A stretch of DNA of 64,000 nucleotides, taken from Lucinisca nassula. Lineage: Eukaryota; Mollusca; Bivalvia; Lucinida; Lucinidae. Under the pieces are notes generated by a model. That model saw only the letters and a list, made by a program, of their open reading frames with translations, searched no databases and was not told where the DNA came from. Made by a program: the position numbers and the translations under genes. The stretch is from positions 114,291,527 to 114,355,526 of the forward strand of contig OY757017.1 of NCBI GenBank assembly GCA_963580285.1, written 5' to 3'. Positions 33,455 through 43,935 of this stretch are shown in pieces. The stretch's first letter is position 1. Each line of letters begins with the position of its first letter.

Positions 33455-33730
33455 GAAGGTTATTTCACTGACCGTACCTGGGCGGTTCTTATGCCAAGGT
33501 TTATTTTTGTTATGGTGTGTCTTTGAGTGTGTGTTTCGCTTATAGTTTTTTGTTTTGGATACCCGATTGGCCATTTTGTGGGAAATTGACTGTCCTTTTG
33601 GCTTTCCGCCATTGATGTTTCCATTAGGGTGTGTTGTTTCATGTTTGTGTTTCTTTCCCTTTCATGTCTCTGATGGGAGCTGTGGGTTATTTGTATCGAT
33701 TCCTGATCATTGCCTTCACTTCTATTTTGA
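33455..33730 (+). mobile_element. RT-element tail, solo copy
   Basis: 'cactgaccgtacctgggcgg' through 'tttccattagggtgtgttg' to 'cgattcctgatcattgcctt' and 'cacttctatttt' matches the RT-element terminal region. Confidence 0.6.
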
Positions 33731-34799
33731 GTAAATGGCCAGTCATTCAACATCCTGCTGAGGCACTGTATAGCCAGCGTGTAAAATAAGAATCCCACAT
33801 GGGTATTACGGTTGGACGAAAAATACGCCCGAGGTTAACTGTCCGGCATCACGAGGCTTGCCGAAATATTTTTTCTTTTCATTTCCGAGAGTTGATTTTT
33901 ATAAGTTCCACATATTTTGAAAACAATAATGCGGCCTTTGACAAACCTAACGACGGCGTACGTGACGCTCTGTTTAAGCAGTGATATTCAAATACTTAAA
34001 ACTGCTGAGTATGATAAGAATTTTAATCCAAGGATTAAGCCTAGTATTTCCCTATCTGGTGTCACCAATCAAGTAGGCCAGCACATCTTATTAGTGTGGA
34101 CACAATCCATACTCTCGGCTTTCGCCCACCTATGATTAACGATCGGCTCGATATGAGTGAAATAATCTTGAAAGGGCCGTAAAACCCAAACCAAAAAAAA
34201 AAAAAAAAATGTGAATGTCTACAGTTATATATATCCCAGAAATGTGTTTTATACAATTAACTGTCTTTGGTAATATTCTAATTTGCCATCCTGCCGACTG
34301 AAGTATAATGTCTAAAAATGTTGTAATATTGTGAAAAAGTACTTTTTCATCTTTAAAAAGGCATGTGTATGCTTGTGACATCTTTCAAACTGAATGCTTG
34401 AAAACTGTTGGTTGAGTTAGACTTTATAGAAGACTTATTGCAGATTAAACCTAAACGTTTGCTAGCGGCGAGGTAAGTTTTTTTTAGCTCACCAAAGCCG
34501 AAGGCTGTTGAGTAGCTTATAGGATAAGCAGTGGTCCGTCGTGATCGAGAGTTTGTAGATGTATATTTTTTGTATTAGCCTGTACAATATGACAGCAAAT
34601 ATAGGCTTGTACAAATGTAATAGCAATTCTGTGCCAGAGCTCTGCCCGCCGGCCTCTTTTTGTGTGAAAGCTTACACTTGTTATGGGCTACTTTTTTTCT
34701 TCTTGTGAAAGCTTATACTTGTTGTGTTGCATAAGTATGGAAAGGTCAACCTGCATTGTGGGTAACTAATGGCTGTACTTCCGTGTTAAACTCAATCTC
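33731..34799. other. Spacer, no gene seen
   Basis: It holds an A-run (34193-34209) and, near 34485, 'tttttagctcacc' with an 'agccgaaggct' hairpin like the end of a pearl-like element. ORFs are short and unrecognised. Confidence 0.4.
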
Positions 34800-35024
34800 A
34801 CTAGTACTGGTAAACCGCTTAGATCTAAGCCTGTCCAGGAAACACGGTGCGAGACGGACCGTCCATGCTAATAAACCCTATTGGTTTCATTGGGCGACAG
34901 GGCTTGAGATGTCATTTCATCTCAATGTCGGGTAAAAGTCCCACAAAATTGGAAGCAACGTCTCCAAAATGACCTTTACAGTGTTGACGGGGACGTTAAA
35001 CCTCAAATCAAACAAACAAAACAA
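34800..35024 (+). mobile_element. SINE-A, 5'-truncated copy with 12-bp TSD
   Basis: AAACTCAATCTC flanks it at 34788-34799 and 35025-35036. It begins inside the SINE at 'actagtactggtaaaccg' and keeps the full 3' tail. A truncated copy with a perfect TSD is direct evidence for retroposition. Confidence 0.8.
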
Positions 35025-35174
35025 AAACTCAATCTCTATAATGTCTACGCCCATGGGCGTAGACAATAACCCATGTTTTGCATGTGTGATAATGCTTGTT
35101 TCCATTTCCGGATATCAGCCCGCCCTGTCTGATAACCGGAAACAGTGTATTTTGAACGGACAGCGGTTATCAGC

Positions 35175-35478
35175 CCACTCATGACGTTATTGTGACGTTG
35201 CCAATTACATGACGTAACGCGAATAGTTAGGCGTGACGTTACGCGCTTTTTTTGCTTGAATTACGCTTTTTATCACATTTTTTATTCAATTTATGAACGT
35301 CAAACACAGTAACAATAGGATCTGAATATGTGATAAACAAATTATAACATGGGGTTTTGGTTATCGCCCTCTGTATCAACCCTCGACCATTATCTGCCCT
35401 CAGGCTAAAGCCTTCGGGCAGATAATGGGGTCTCGGGTTGAAACATCGGGCGCTAACCCAAATCCCATGTGATAATCT
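35175..35478. mobile_element. P5 palindrome element (single copy)
   Basis: A body rich in TGACGTT/ACGTCA-like words (about 35175-35325) is followed by a palindrome (35345-35478) with arms 'catggggttttggttatcgc', 'caaccctcgaccattatctg' and the loop 'caggctaaagcc'. It abuts P1 copy 2. The outer boundary of the body is uncertain. Confidence 0.45.
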
Positions 35479-35482
35479 CTTA

Positions 35483-35848
35483 TTATCATATGACGTCGCG
35501 TCTGAGAGTGTAATAACGCCATGTAATATTTTCGATAATCCACTAGTGGATTAAATATGCAAATTAGCTAGATACGCCCCGTAACGTTACATGTACGACG
35601 TCCTTAACGACGTCGCGTTTACTAACGGCGGAATATTGACATTTTTGTAAACAATCGTGAATAAAATGCGTTTTAAATGTCATAATTATGATAAATAGAA
35701 TCTTGCATTCGTGCTCATGTATTATTGAATTTATCAAACTCGTTGAGGAAAAGAGATAAAATGCTCGGCAAAGCCTCACATTTTATCTCTTTTCCTCAAC
35801 TCGTTTAATAAATTCAATAATACGTGAGCACTCATGTAAGATCCTCTA
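35483..35848. mobile_element. P1 palindrome element, copy 2
   Basis: A body between TTATCATATGAC and ATGTCATAATTATGATAA is followed by a palindrome ending 'catgtaagatcctcta'. It is nearly identical to 16000-16402 but lacks that copy's internal duplication. Confidence 0.65.
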
Positions 35849-36400
35849 TATAAATTGTAGAGGTACACGGACTAGTTATCGGGATGTTGAAGAAACCTTT
35901 TTACAACCTTTTCATTGCAGAGTTTAACGACTCACAGGTGAACCGATAACGGCTTGCAAATCCAGCGTTAAGTGACTCGATGTTTAGAGTCAGTGCTCGT
36001 AATTGTTGATAAAATTCATCACCTGGTTCGTGGCCAATAACAGAATAATACTGGCCCCAATGTTGTAAATTTTGTTTTCTATGCTTAACGTTCTTGAGCA
36101 AGAAATAATTTGTCGCGCTCATAAATTTTAAAAAGTCAACGATTTTAGCCATTTTCATATTTATGAGCAGTACAAACATTTGTTGCAGATGTGAGCAGGA
36201 AAACGTAATGATTATTTAGTATTTGAATAATTATGAGCAAAAGAATTTTCATGATTAATAGAATTGAGTACGTACAAAGTTTACTAACCGCGGGGCTAGG
36301 TATGAGAATAACATGTTTTGTAATTATTTGTGTGGATTAGGCGTCACACTCTGCTTACAATTGTTATTTACTTGTTGTTCATTTAAGAAAATAATTTTAT
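35849..36400. other. Spacer, no gene recognised
   Basis: A 92-codon minus ORF (35901-36179) has no recognisable motif or signal. I would not call it a gene. Confidence 0.35.
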
Positions 36401-36408
36401 TTTCCTGT

Positions 36409-36501
36409 TGTCCATGAAAGTATGAACGCAGTGGGTCGTCTGTAAAGTGAATGAACTCCGAAACTTTGCTAGCGACACGCTGTCGTTCATACTTTCATTG
36501 G
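36409..36501. repeat. Inverted repeat
   Basis: 'ccatgaaagtatgaacg' (36409) is mirrored by 'cgttcatactttcattgg' (36485-36502). It lies directly upstream of a SINE-E fragment. Confidence 0.5.
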
Positions 36502-36544
36502 CCGCAGACAAAATAAGTTTATTTCTTATATTTTCATAACCATG

Positions 36545-36659
36545 GGTCGCAGGGTCGATCAAGGGCTTCTCCAGACTTTCGAATGAGTATTTAAACTGAG
36601 GTCCCGTCTCCATATGACCTTAGCTGTTGGTGAGACGTAAAGCTCAAACACTCACTCTT
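36545..36659 (+). mobile_element. SINE-E fragment
   Basis: 'gtcgcagggtcgatcaaggg' (B-box region), 'ccagactttcgaatgag', 'aaactgaggtcccgtctcc' and 'tatgaccttagctgttg' match the minus-strand SINE at 40385-40556. Confidence 0.55.
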
Positions 36660-37075
36660 ATATTTACATTATTTTGTCCTCATCACTGGGCGAGAAAATG
36701 CTTATAGGGCAAACTTTTAAAGCTGAAAAACATGTACAATCTGTTTCTTACTACAAAGAGCGGAACAGCGTTGGCGTCGCCAAAATAAAACGATGTCTCT
36801 TGACGTCACTGAAAATCATGTGGCACGATGCGAACTACATTGTTTTCTATAGGTTTCCATTAGGCTTTACACTGGAAATGTTTTGGCAGAACACATTTTG
36901 TAATTAAATAATTAAAATTGTTTCGTTGTTTACTTTGATACATTGACTGATAACAGTTACAGCTCAATAGAGATGCGAAACAGGGATAACCAAGGGATAA
37001 TTTTCCCTGTTTTCAAGTTTGAAACAAGAATAAAAGGTTCGGTTCTGACATGTTTTTATGGAGAAGTCACGTTAA
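36660..37075. other. Spacer, no gene seen
   Basis: It contains TGACGTCA at 36801-36808. A 77-codon ORF is unrecognised. Confidence 0.35.
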
Positions 37076-37448
37076 CAAGTCCGTGAAATGTACACCCATC
37101 TAAACCCAGCTTTATACGGAGAAAACTGGTATTTACAGATGTAAACATTATTTTTCTTATTTCTGCTCAAAGATATAGAATGTTGGTACTCGTTTGACCT
37201 CCTTGAACCCCACTTTTATATCGTAAAACTGGGGTTTACAGGGGTAAACCTTATTTTTCTTATTTCTGCTCTGAAACATAGATTGTGGGTACTCGTTAGA
37301 ACCGCCTCGATGAGGCGGTTCTAACGAGTACCAACAATCTATACTTTAGAGTAGAAATAAGAAAAATATCACAATTTTTCATCTTACAATTTTCGTTTTT
37401 TCGCTGATAAAGTTTACAATGCATTTGTATAGGCGTGTTTTCGTAATA
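37076..37448. mobile_element. M1 MITE with a duplicated left arm
   Basis: Two successive copies of the 'aaactggtatttacagatgt ... ttcttatttctgctc' arm (37100-37175 and 37195-37270) precede a near-perfect core (37275-37360) and a right end TATAGGCGTGTTTTCGTAAT. Confidence 0.7.
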
Positions 37449-38438
37449 AATTACACGGAAATGTTCATGTAATGGAAAACGTTGGCACCATCAAAGGTAT
37501 CATTTACTGCTTTATCTTAATGGCGTCGCTTGCACTCGTTGACAAGACGATTTACCTTCCAGAGTAATTTCTTTATTTTCTTTACACGTATATATGTTGT
37601 GCTGTTTGTGTCACAATAGGGCATTTACGTACAGAACATTGTATGTTACCAGAACAGACAATAGTCAAGAAAACGTGGTAATAAGAAAATGAAATCAGGC
37701 GAAAGTACGACGTTATGTAAACCTGAAAAAAGTGAAGTTGTAGCGACGCAATAGTAGTATAAAGCAAAAGTACCGTTCTCATGTAAACATAATGCCTCGT
37801 TTCTTTCAGTAGTCCGTTTCTGACAAAAGCACTGTCACTAAATTAAATCAAATGAAATGCAAAATGGCCAGGTCTGAGGTACTGCACAGTGTCTAATGTT
37901 TTATCCATTGAAATAAAAAGTGTAGCGTTTATTTCTCTCTTCAGTTTACTAATATTTTACAGTTCAGACAATACGAGTAACACTTATTACCTATTTAACT
38001 TAAACCGATGACATTTGCATGCTATCCGACATGTTAACCCGCTTATGAAATGCAAAAATATATGGAAATGACCTGATGGGTAATAAAATCATCATGCTCT
38101 GTTGTTGTTTCATAATTCCAGTTACGTATCTATAGTGAACGAAGGCTTAGTCGTGTCGCAAGAAAACATGGCCCAGTTATTCCAAAGCTATCGATATAAT
38201 TAGTTAACTAATCGTTAAAATATTAAGTATGGTATATACAGTAATATTTTGTTGACAAAATGTGAGCAGCTTTTGCACCGTGTTAAAATTATAGAATCTA
38301 TGATTGGCTTGAGACCAAGACAAAGGAATTTCAGGCACGTTTTCAATTTGTTTAAATCGGATGCTTAGTATTGCCTTGTATGCGACTTAAATGAACTGAA
38401 AACGAGCCTGAGATTTTCTTGTCCAGGTCTCTATTGAA
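37449..38438. other. Spacer, no gene seen
   Basis: AT-rich; only short unrecognised ORFs. Confidence 0.4.
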
Positions 38439-38850
38439 GCAATAGTAACCTGAGGGAACTATCAAGGTTATGGACTGCCCTCGGGCCAGGCGGTCTAGGC
38501 CCTGGCCCTTGGGCAGTCCATATACCTTGATAGTACCCGAAGCTAAGGGAACTATTGCTTTAGTGCATTGAACAACGACTACATACGATACACCACATCA
38601 TACGCGGTGACGGACGTGTTGTTGTTAGGCTGTGATGTTGTATTTTTTGCAATTCAACAGAGCGACAACCAGAAATAAAATCCAGCAAGACTGATCGTGA
38701 TTGTCCGTAATTCATTTCGGTTATCTCCGTACCGGGCACTACAAGACTGGACTGTGGCCGGTCTGATTCAAATGTTATAGTGCCCGCTGTGCATCTACCG
38801 CACATTAACGACTTGCACATAATGAGTTTCTAGCTCATGAAAAACACGTG
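38439..38850. mobile_element. P2 palindrome element, copy 2
   Basis: A nearly perfect palindrome at 38439-38559 (gcaatagtaacc, 'aactatcaaggttatggact', gccctcgggcc) is followed by a body homologous to 22790-23010 ('gattgtccg', 'tatctccgta', 'gtgcatctaccgca'). Confidence 0.65.
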
Positions 38851-39377
38851 TTTCTCCAAAATAAAACATTACCATCAGTCTGCCAAAGGTAGCGGCTGGG
38901 CTATTGAAATATGCCCAATAGTCAGGTCTGAGATATTGAACAGTTTTTAATATTTTATTTATTTATTTATTTTATTTTATTTTGTCATTGCAAACATATA
39001 GCCTGTTTATTTCTAAAGAATGTATTAATATTTACATGTCAAAAATGCTCTATTTTCCGACTTTCATCATATAAAGGACTTTCATCGGTCTAGTTACTGT
39101 CAACGACCTCTATCACACATCTGCGTGCTGTCCGACTTGTTAAACCGCTTATGAAATGCAAAATCTACTTGCTAATAATGCAAACATCATGCTCTGTGCC
39201 CACTGCACAATTCAAGTCATCTACAAGATGTCAACGAGCTAAACGAAGCTCAGCTTGATGGTATTTTATATAATTACGCACGATCAGATCAGTCTGCGCT
39301 TTCGCCTTGTCTGATCACAGGCTTTGATAACCCCTTGAAGCTTATTAGAACCGTGTACATATCCACAGAACATTATT
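38851..39377. other. Spacer, no gene seen
   Basis: Contains a (TTTAT)n run at about 38950-38985; otherwise unremarkable. Confidence 0.4.
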
Positions 39378-39550
39378 ATGGCTCCCGCCCATCGGGGCTT
39401 GAAGAAATAGATTGATCTGCATGATGCTTCAACGCAGAGCTGTAACTGACTGCAAATGAATACTGGCACACCGCTTAAATCTAAGCCGGTGCGAGTCGGA
39501 TCGTCTATAAACACTATTGGTTTCATTGAGTGGCAGGGCTTCAGATGATA
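39378..39550 (+). mobile_element. SINE-A, 3'-truncated copy
   Basis: From 'ggctcccgcccatcggggct' to 'gtggcagggcttcagatg'; the tail is absent, which suggests a later deletion. Confidence 0.65.
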
Positions 39551-39715
39551 AGATAAGATAATTTATTAATGCAATAAGCCATATGGCCCATGAGCATATA
39601 TACAATAAACAAACATACAATGATATGCAGGATAGCAACACAGTTCGTTGAAACGTATTCTCATGTATTCCTTTAAGGCCACAAAAATTACACTTTTAAT
39701 CGCCAATAAATCTTC

Positions 39716-39788
39716 AGTGAACATAGGTTGTGGGTACCCGCAAGAACCGCTCAAATGAGGCGGCTCTGAAGGGCATCCACAACCGCGT
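39716..39788. mobile_element. M1 MITE core fragment
   Basis: 'gaacataggttgtgggtacc' mirrored around 'gaaccgctcaaatgaggcgg'. The arms are missing. Confidence 0.5.
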
Positions 39789-39876
39789 TCGCATCCTTGT
39801 AGCTCCTAACAATCATTTGCCTTAGGGAGAGGTGCTGAAATCTTTCGTCGATGATAACATTACAAAAATACTATCC

Positions 39877-40020
39877 GTCGGGGGAATAGTTGACAGTGAC
39901 GTCACGACTTGTTTTTGTTATGAACACTGCAAAGCTTATGGGGCTAACGGTAAAATAGCTCAAATAGTCAGCTACGTCACTGCCAGCTATTTGTTGGCGA
40001 ACTGTCAACTATTCCCCGAC
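39877..40020. mobile_element. P6 short inverted-repeat element
   Basis: 'gtcgggggaatagttgacag' at the left is mirrored by 'ctgtcaactattccccgac' at the right, a TIR of about 19 bp around 105 bp. TGACGTCA is at 39897-39904 and its partner TACGTCA inside the right end. A single copy, so mobility is inferred. Confidence 0.45.
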
Positions 40021-40384
40021 ATTGTGTTGTTTTTCATATCTACAAAATGGCGACTTCTATGAAAAAAAAAAAAAAAAAAACAACATATTTTTCTTATTTG
40101 TACCACATAGCATAACAGAAATTTATTTTAAATATATATGAATAAAAATAAATAAATTAATTAATTAGTACCTTATGTGAACAGAGAACAGCCGTACCAA
40201 TACTCCAGTACTTAGTTGAACTGTCCGTTCATTCATAATAGTAAAAAAAAAAAAAAAAAAAGCGTAAAAAGCACGTGGAAAATAGTAAAGCATGTTCCGC
40301 ACGAGCTTATGCAGCATGATACATGTTTAGGCGAGTCCTCTCCACACCAAAGAAAATAATTGGAAATTATTTACTACTGAGTGG

Positions 40385-40556
40385 TAAGTGGGGATGAGTG
40401 TTTGAGTTTTACATCCCAACAACAACTAAGGTCATACGGAGATGGGACCTCGGTTTAAAGACTCATCCGAAAGTCTGGCGAAGCCCGGGATCGATCCTGC
40501 GACCCCTTGTTTACAAGGCAAGTAGCGCAATCACTACACCACAGAGGCTTCTGAGT
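40385..40556 (-). mobile_element. SINE-E: tRNA-derived SINE
   Basis: On the minus strand: A-box-like TGGTGTAGTGATTGCG, B box GGATCGATCCC, then 'ttaaaccgaggtcccat', 'tatgaccttagttgttgttg' and 'gtaaaactcaaacactcatc'. It shares its 3' half with 36545-36659. Confidence 0.65.
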
Positions 40557-40593
40557 GGTACATGTAAGTGGTATATACAACTTATTATTTCTA

Positions 40594-40597
<4 letters not shown>

Positions 40598-40653
<56 letters not shown>
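40598..40653. repeat. (CT)n microsatellite
   Basis: About 28 CT dinucleotides. The ORF across it is an artefact of the repeat. Confidence 0.95.
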
Positions 40654-40685
40654 ACAATGAAATATATAACAAACGGACAGATATT

Positions 40686-40927
40686 TTAACCCCTTTTGTA
40701 CCGGAAACAACAAAGCGGGTACCCTGGCAGACAGTGCAGGCCCAGACCAGACGTCACAGAACGCGACGCCCGACCAGGGCCCACACTATTTGCAAAACGT
40801 TCAACCAGTCTCAAAATAGATCCGAACAAAAAAAAAAAAAAAAAAACAGCCCGGCACCCCCAAATCTTGAAATCGACTCGTGCTATCTTTGAGATGGAAA
40901 ATTCCATTTGGTACAAAGAGGGGTCAA
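40686..40927. mobile_element. M4 MITE, second copy
   Basis: TTAACCCCTTTTGTACC at the left and GGTACAAAGAGGGGTCAA at the right, with one target duplication mutated. It contains an A-run (40829-40847) and a 'gaccagacgtcac' to 'gcgacgcccgacc' inverted motif. Confidence 0.6.
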
Positions 40928-41274
40928 AGGGACTGTCTACATATAGTAACAGATTTATTTGGATAAGTTCCGTAGTAATACTGTATCTTATCCGAATGAA
41001 CAAGTAATTTAGACACACCAATTCCTGACTTTTAACCAATCGGATTACTTGCTATTATTTATTCCTAAAGAAAGAAAGAAAAAGGTAATAATAATAATGA
41101 CAATGGACTTCAAAATGATGTAGATCCTGATCAGATGTCCTTTCAAGAAGCCACCCGATAAGGAACTACCTGTTTGCAAAGGTCGGTATTGTCGTGAACA
41201 ACATGATTAGGATTAAGATTGGTTACAACTTGAAGACTTTGTCATTTGACTTTTATAAAATTCGTTAATTTCAT

Positions 41275-41307
41275 AGCAATTTATTTATTTATTTATTTAT
41301 TTATTAT
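41275..41307. repeat. (TTTA)n microsatellite
   Basis: Seven to eight TTTA units. Confidence 0.9.
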
Positions 41308-41382
41308 ATATAACTTTAGCACTTGAGGCCTACTGACCAATGCTGGTGCGACCTGACCTTATTATGTCAGATGCCACTTCAT

Positions 41383-41472
41383 CTTAATGTCAGGTAAAAG
41401 TTCCACAAAAATTGGAAGCAACTTCTCTAAAATAACCTGTACAATGTTGACGGGGACGTTAATCCTCAAACA
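41383..41472 (+). mobile_element. SINE-A 3' fragment
   Basis: 'catcttaatgtcaggtaaaa' to 'gttgacggggacgttaatcc', diverged. Confidence 0.55.
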
Positions 41473-41511
41473 TAGAGGAACACCATGTGAGCACAACAAA
41501 ATCTACTTATG

Positions 41512-41805
41512 GTGCCGCGTAAAATCGATTAAATAAGCCCCACAGTGAAATTCGCTTCACTGACCGTTCCAAGGCGGTTTTTCTGTCGTATTTATTTTTG
41601 TTAGGGTTTGTCTTTGGTCGTGTGTATCGCTTATATCTTTTTGTTTTGGAGAGCCAATTGGCCATTTTCTAGGAAAGTAACTGTCTTTTTGACTTTCCGC
41701 TATAGATGTTTCCATTAGGGTCTAGTAATTTAATGTTTATGTTTCTTTCAATGCGAGGTGTGGGTTAATTGCATCGATTCCTAATAATTGCCTTCTAGTG
41801 TACTC
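41512..41805 (+). mobile_element. RT-element tail, solo copy
   Basis: 'gccgcgtaaaatcgattaaa' through 'gaccgttccaaggcggtttt' and 'tgtttccattagggtctag' to 'cgattcctaataattgcctt'. Confidence 0.6.
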
Positions 41806-41822
41806 GTATAAGGCACCAAAGA

Positions 41823-42100
41823 CGCACCGCCTATTGGGGCTTGGAGAAACAGATGGGGCTACATGGTATTTCCGCGCAGAGCTAAAATCGACCGAACTTG
41901 AGTACTGGTAAACCGCTTAGAATGTCTATGCCTGCTCGGGGAAGTGATGCGAAACGGACCGCAGCTTAAACATTTCGGTTTCTTTGGGCGGTAGGGCTTG
42001 AAATGTCATTTCATCACAATGTCGGGTAAAAGTCAACGTCTCCCAAATAACCTAAATAGTGTTGACGGGGATGTAAACCCCTCCACACAAATAAACAAAC
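41823..42100 (+). mobile_element. SINE-A, diverged copy
   Basis: 'caccgcctattggggcttgg' to 'gttgacggggatgtaaaccc'. Several indels mark it as older than the TSD-flanked copies. Confidence 0.65.
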
Positions 42101-42184
42101 ATGACACCAATGTAGAGTAGGAGAGGCCCATAAATCAAGGGTATTAAAATGGGCACTTTACTAGAAGAAAGCCAAAGAATCGCT

Positions 42185-42289
42185 TCTTTCCCACAAAATT
42201 GACAAACTGCTATCCTTTAAACAATACTAGGGCATACATGCAAGGACAATAATAAACCGCAAAAGAAGCAGCGCCTTTGAACGGTCAGC
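42185..42289 (-). mobile_element. RT-element tail fragment
   Basis: 'cttctttcccacaaaattga' through 'caataataaaccgcaaaaga' to 'gaacggtcag' is the reverse of the mid-tail region. It abuts the LINE relic. Confidence 0.5.
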
Positions 42290-42766
42290 ATTCTTTTTGC
42301 TGCTTGAGACAGACATTAAATTCCGTGGCCACAGGTTCATTCGTTTGGCGTTCCGTTGGTAAACTGTCCACGTTTCGCATGCATATAATAGTGTTGACAG
42401 CACCACAGCTCTGCAGACTATCAACTTTGTGTTAAGCCGTATTCCACTTCGATCCCAAACACTTCCACGTAGACGGCCAAATGCTGCACTAGCTTTGGCA
42501 ATCCTAGCATTTACTTCATCATCAATGTGCACGACTACTGGCATTTTGCTTCAAATATAGATGAAATTGTCTACCATTGGCAATCTTTGACATTTTTGAA
42601 AGTTGATACTTGGTATCAAGTTTCTATGTCATTGCATTTCTACTTCCGGTACTGGACCGCGTTACTACACTTCCGCTGTTCGTTCGCTGCATAAAATAGT
42701 CCAAATTAAGCACTTGCCTCATTTCCTTTTCCAGCGCATTGATTTCTTAACATTTGCGCGAACGGC

Positions 42767-42908
42767 GGACTTGATTCCACAGGTGTTCCTTCCCTTTCAC
42801 CCCTCAGTTGCCGAACTGGAGTTTTCCAGCTTTGATACTCGGTGTATCCTTTTATATCAAGGCGGACTTGATTCCACAGGTGTTCCTTCCCTTTCACCCC
42901 TCGGTTTC
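42767..42908. repeat. Two-copy direct repeat, 95-bp period
   Basis: 'ggcggacttgattccacagg' followed by 'tgttccttccctttcacccc' occurs at 42766 and 42861. Confidence 0.8.
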
Positions 42909-43624
42909 TGGACTGGACATTAGCCCATATATAACTAGCGTCACTTTTTCTGGCATGTAAGTATTGTAGGCCCAGATCAGACGCAGCACAACTTGGCGTC
43001 TGATCAGAGTCTGCATTGATTGCTAAAAAAACATATATTCTTGCAAAACCTACCTTTAAGAAAACAAATCTGACAATCCTGTTCCGAACTTATTTGTTGG
43101 AAGATTCCATTGTCATATATCGGTTAAGCAAATTCAGAAGCCACTGATCAGACACCTCATTCTGTGATCTCGAATCAGACCCTTCAGTGTTATAAAAGGA
43201 AGCTGTGCATTTTTGGGTGCATATGCACTCGTTTTATAGACACTTGGGAAGACGAATCTAAGTCGAAGCGACTCCACTGTTTAAAATGTAGAAATTAAAG
43301 GGCCCTGCTGTAACGTCTCCGAAAGCAATGTACACTTCATTTTTGGAGACCCATGACTCGCCGAAAGATAGCAATAGGGTTTAAAGTTCACTCCCGTCCA
43401 GTGCTCCAGATAAACAGAGTATTTGCGTAAATACGCAATTAATCAAAGTGCTGAGAGAACTAGTGGATCGATCGTCTCTGAATGTAAGTTTGGAGAATAG
43501 TCATGAACTGAGAATCAGACTGTTCATTTAAGCAGGTACATTAGGTCTGATCGGACACCGCATTATGTGGCGTCTGATTATGAAGGTTCTGTTTGCCAAC
43601 GGCCAAATGCACGAGCAGAGTCCT

Positions 43625-43935
43625 ACCGCCCCGCCAATCAGGGCTTGAAGAAATAGACGGACTGCAAGATACTTCCACGCCGAGCTGAAATCGACCGCAC
43701 ATGAGTACTGGTAAAACGCTAAGAGGATCTAAGCCTGCCCAGGCAAAGTGGTGCGAATCCATGACACAAGCCTATTTGGTTTCATTGCGCGACAGGCTTG
43801 ATAATTATGTCATTTCATTTTAGTGTTGGGTAAAAGTCTCACAAAATTGGAAGCAACGTCTCTAAATGACCAAGTCAGTGTTGACGGGGATGTTAAACCT
43901 CAAAACAAGCAAACAAACATACAAACAAACAAACA
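43625..43935 (+). mobile_element. SINE-A, full-length diverged copy
   Basis: 'accgccccgccaatcagggc' through 'gagtactggtaaaacgctaa' to 'gatgttaaacctcaaaac' and an expanded (ACAA)n tail. Confidence 0.7.

Noticed and set aside
33195..33545. 116-codon ORF with a hydrophobic start
   Set aside because: It is held open by a GGT/G-run and overlaps a retroelement tail; no domain is present.
35901..36179. 92-codon minus-strand ORF
   Set aside because: No signal, domain or repeat match; ordinary length for chance in AT-rich DNA.
40398..40892. 164-codon ORF
   Set aside because: It spans a SINE, a (CT)n run and part of an M4 MITE; the serine/leucine block is repeat-derived.
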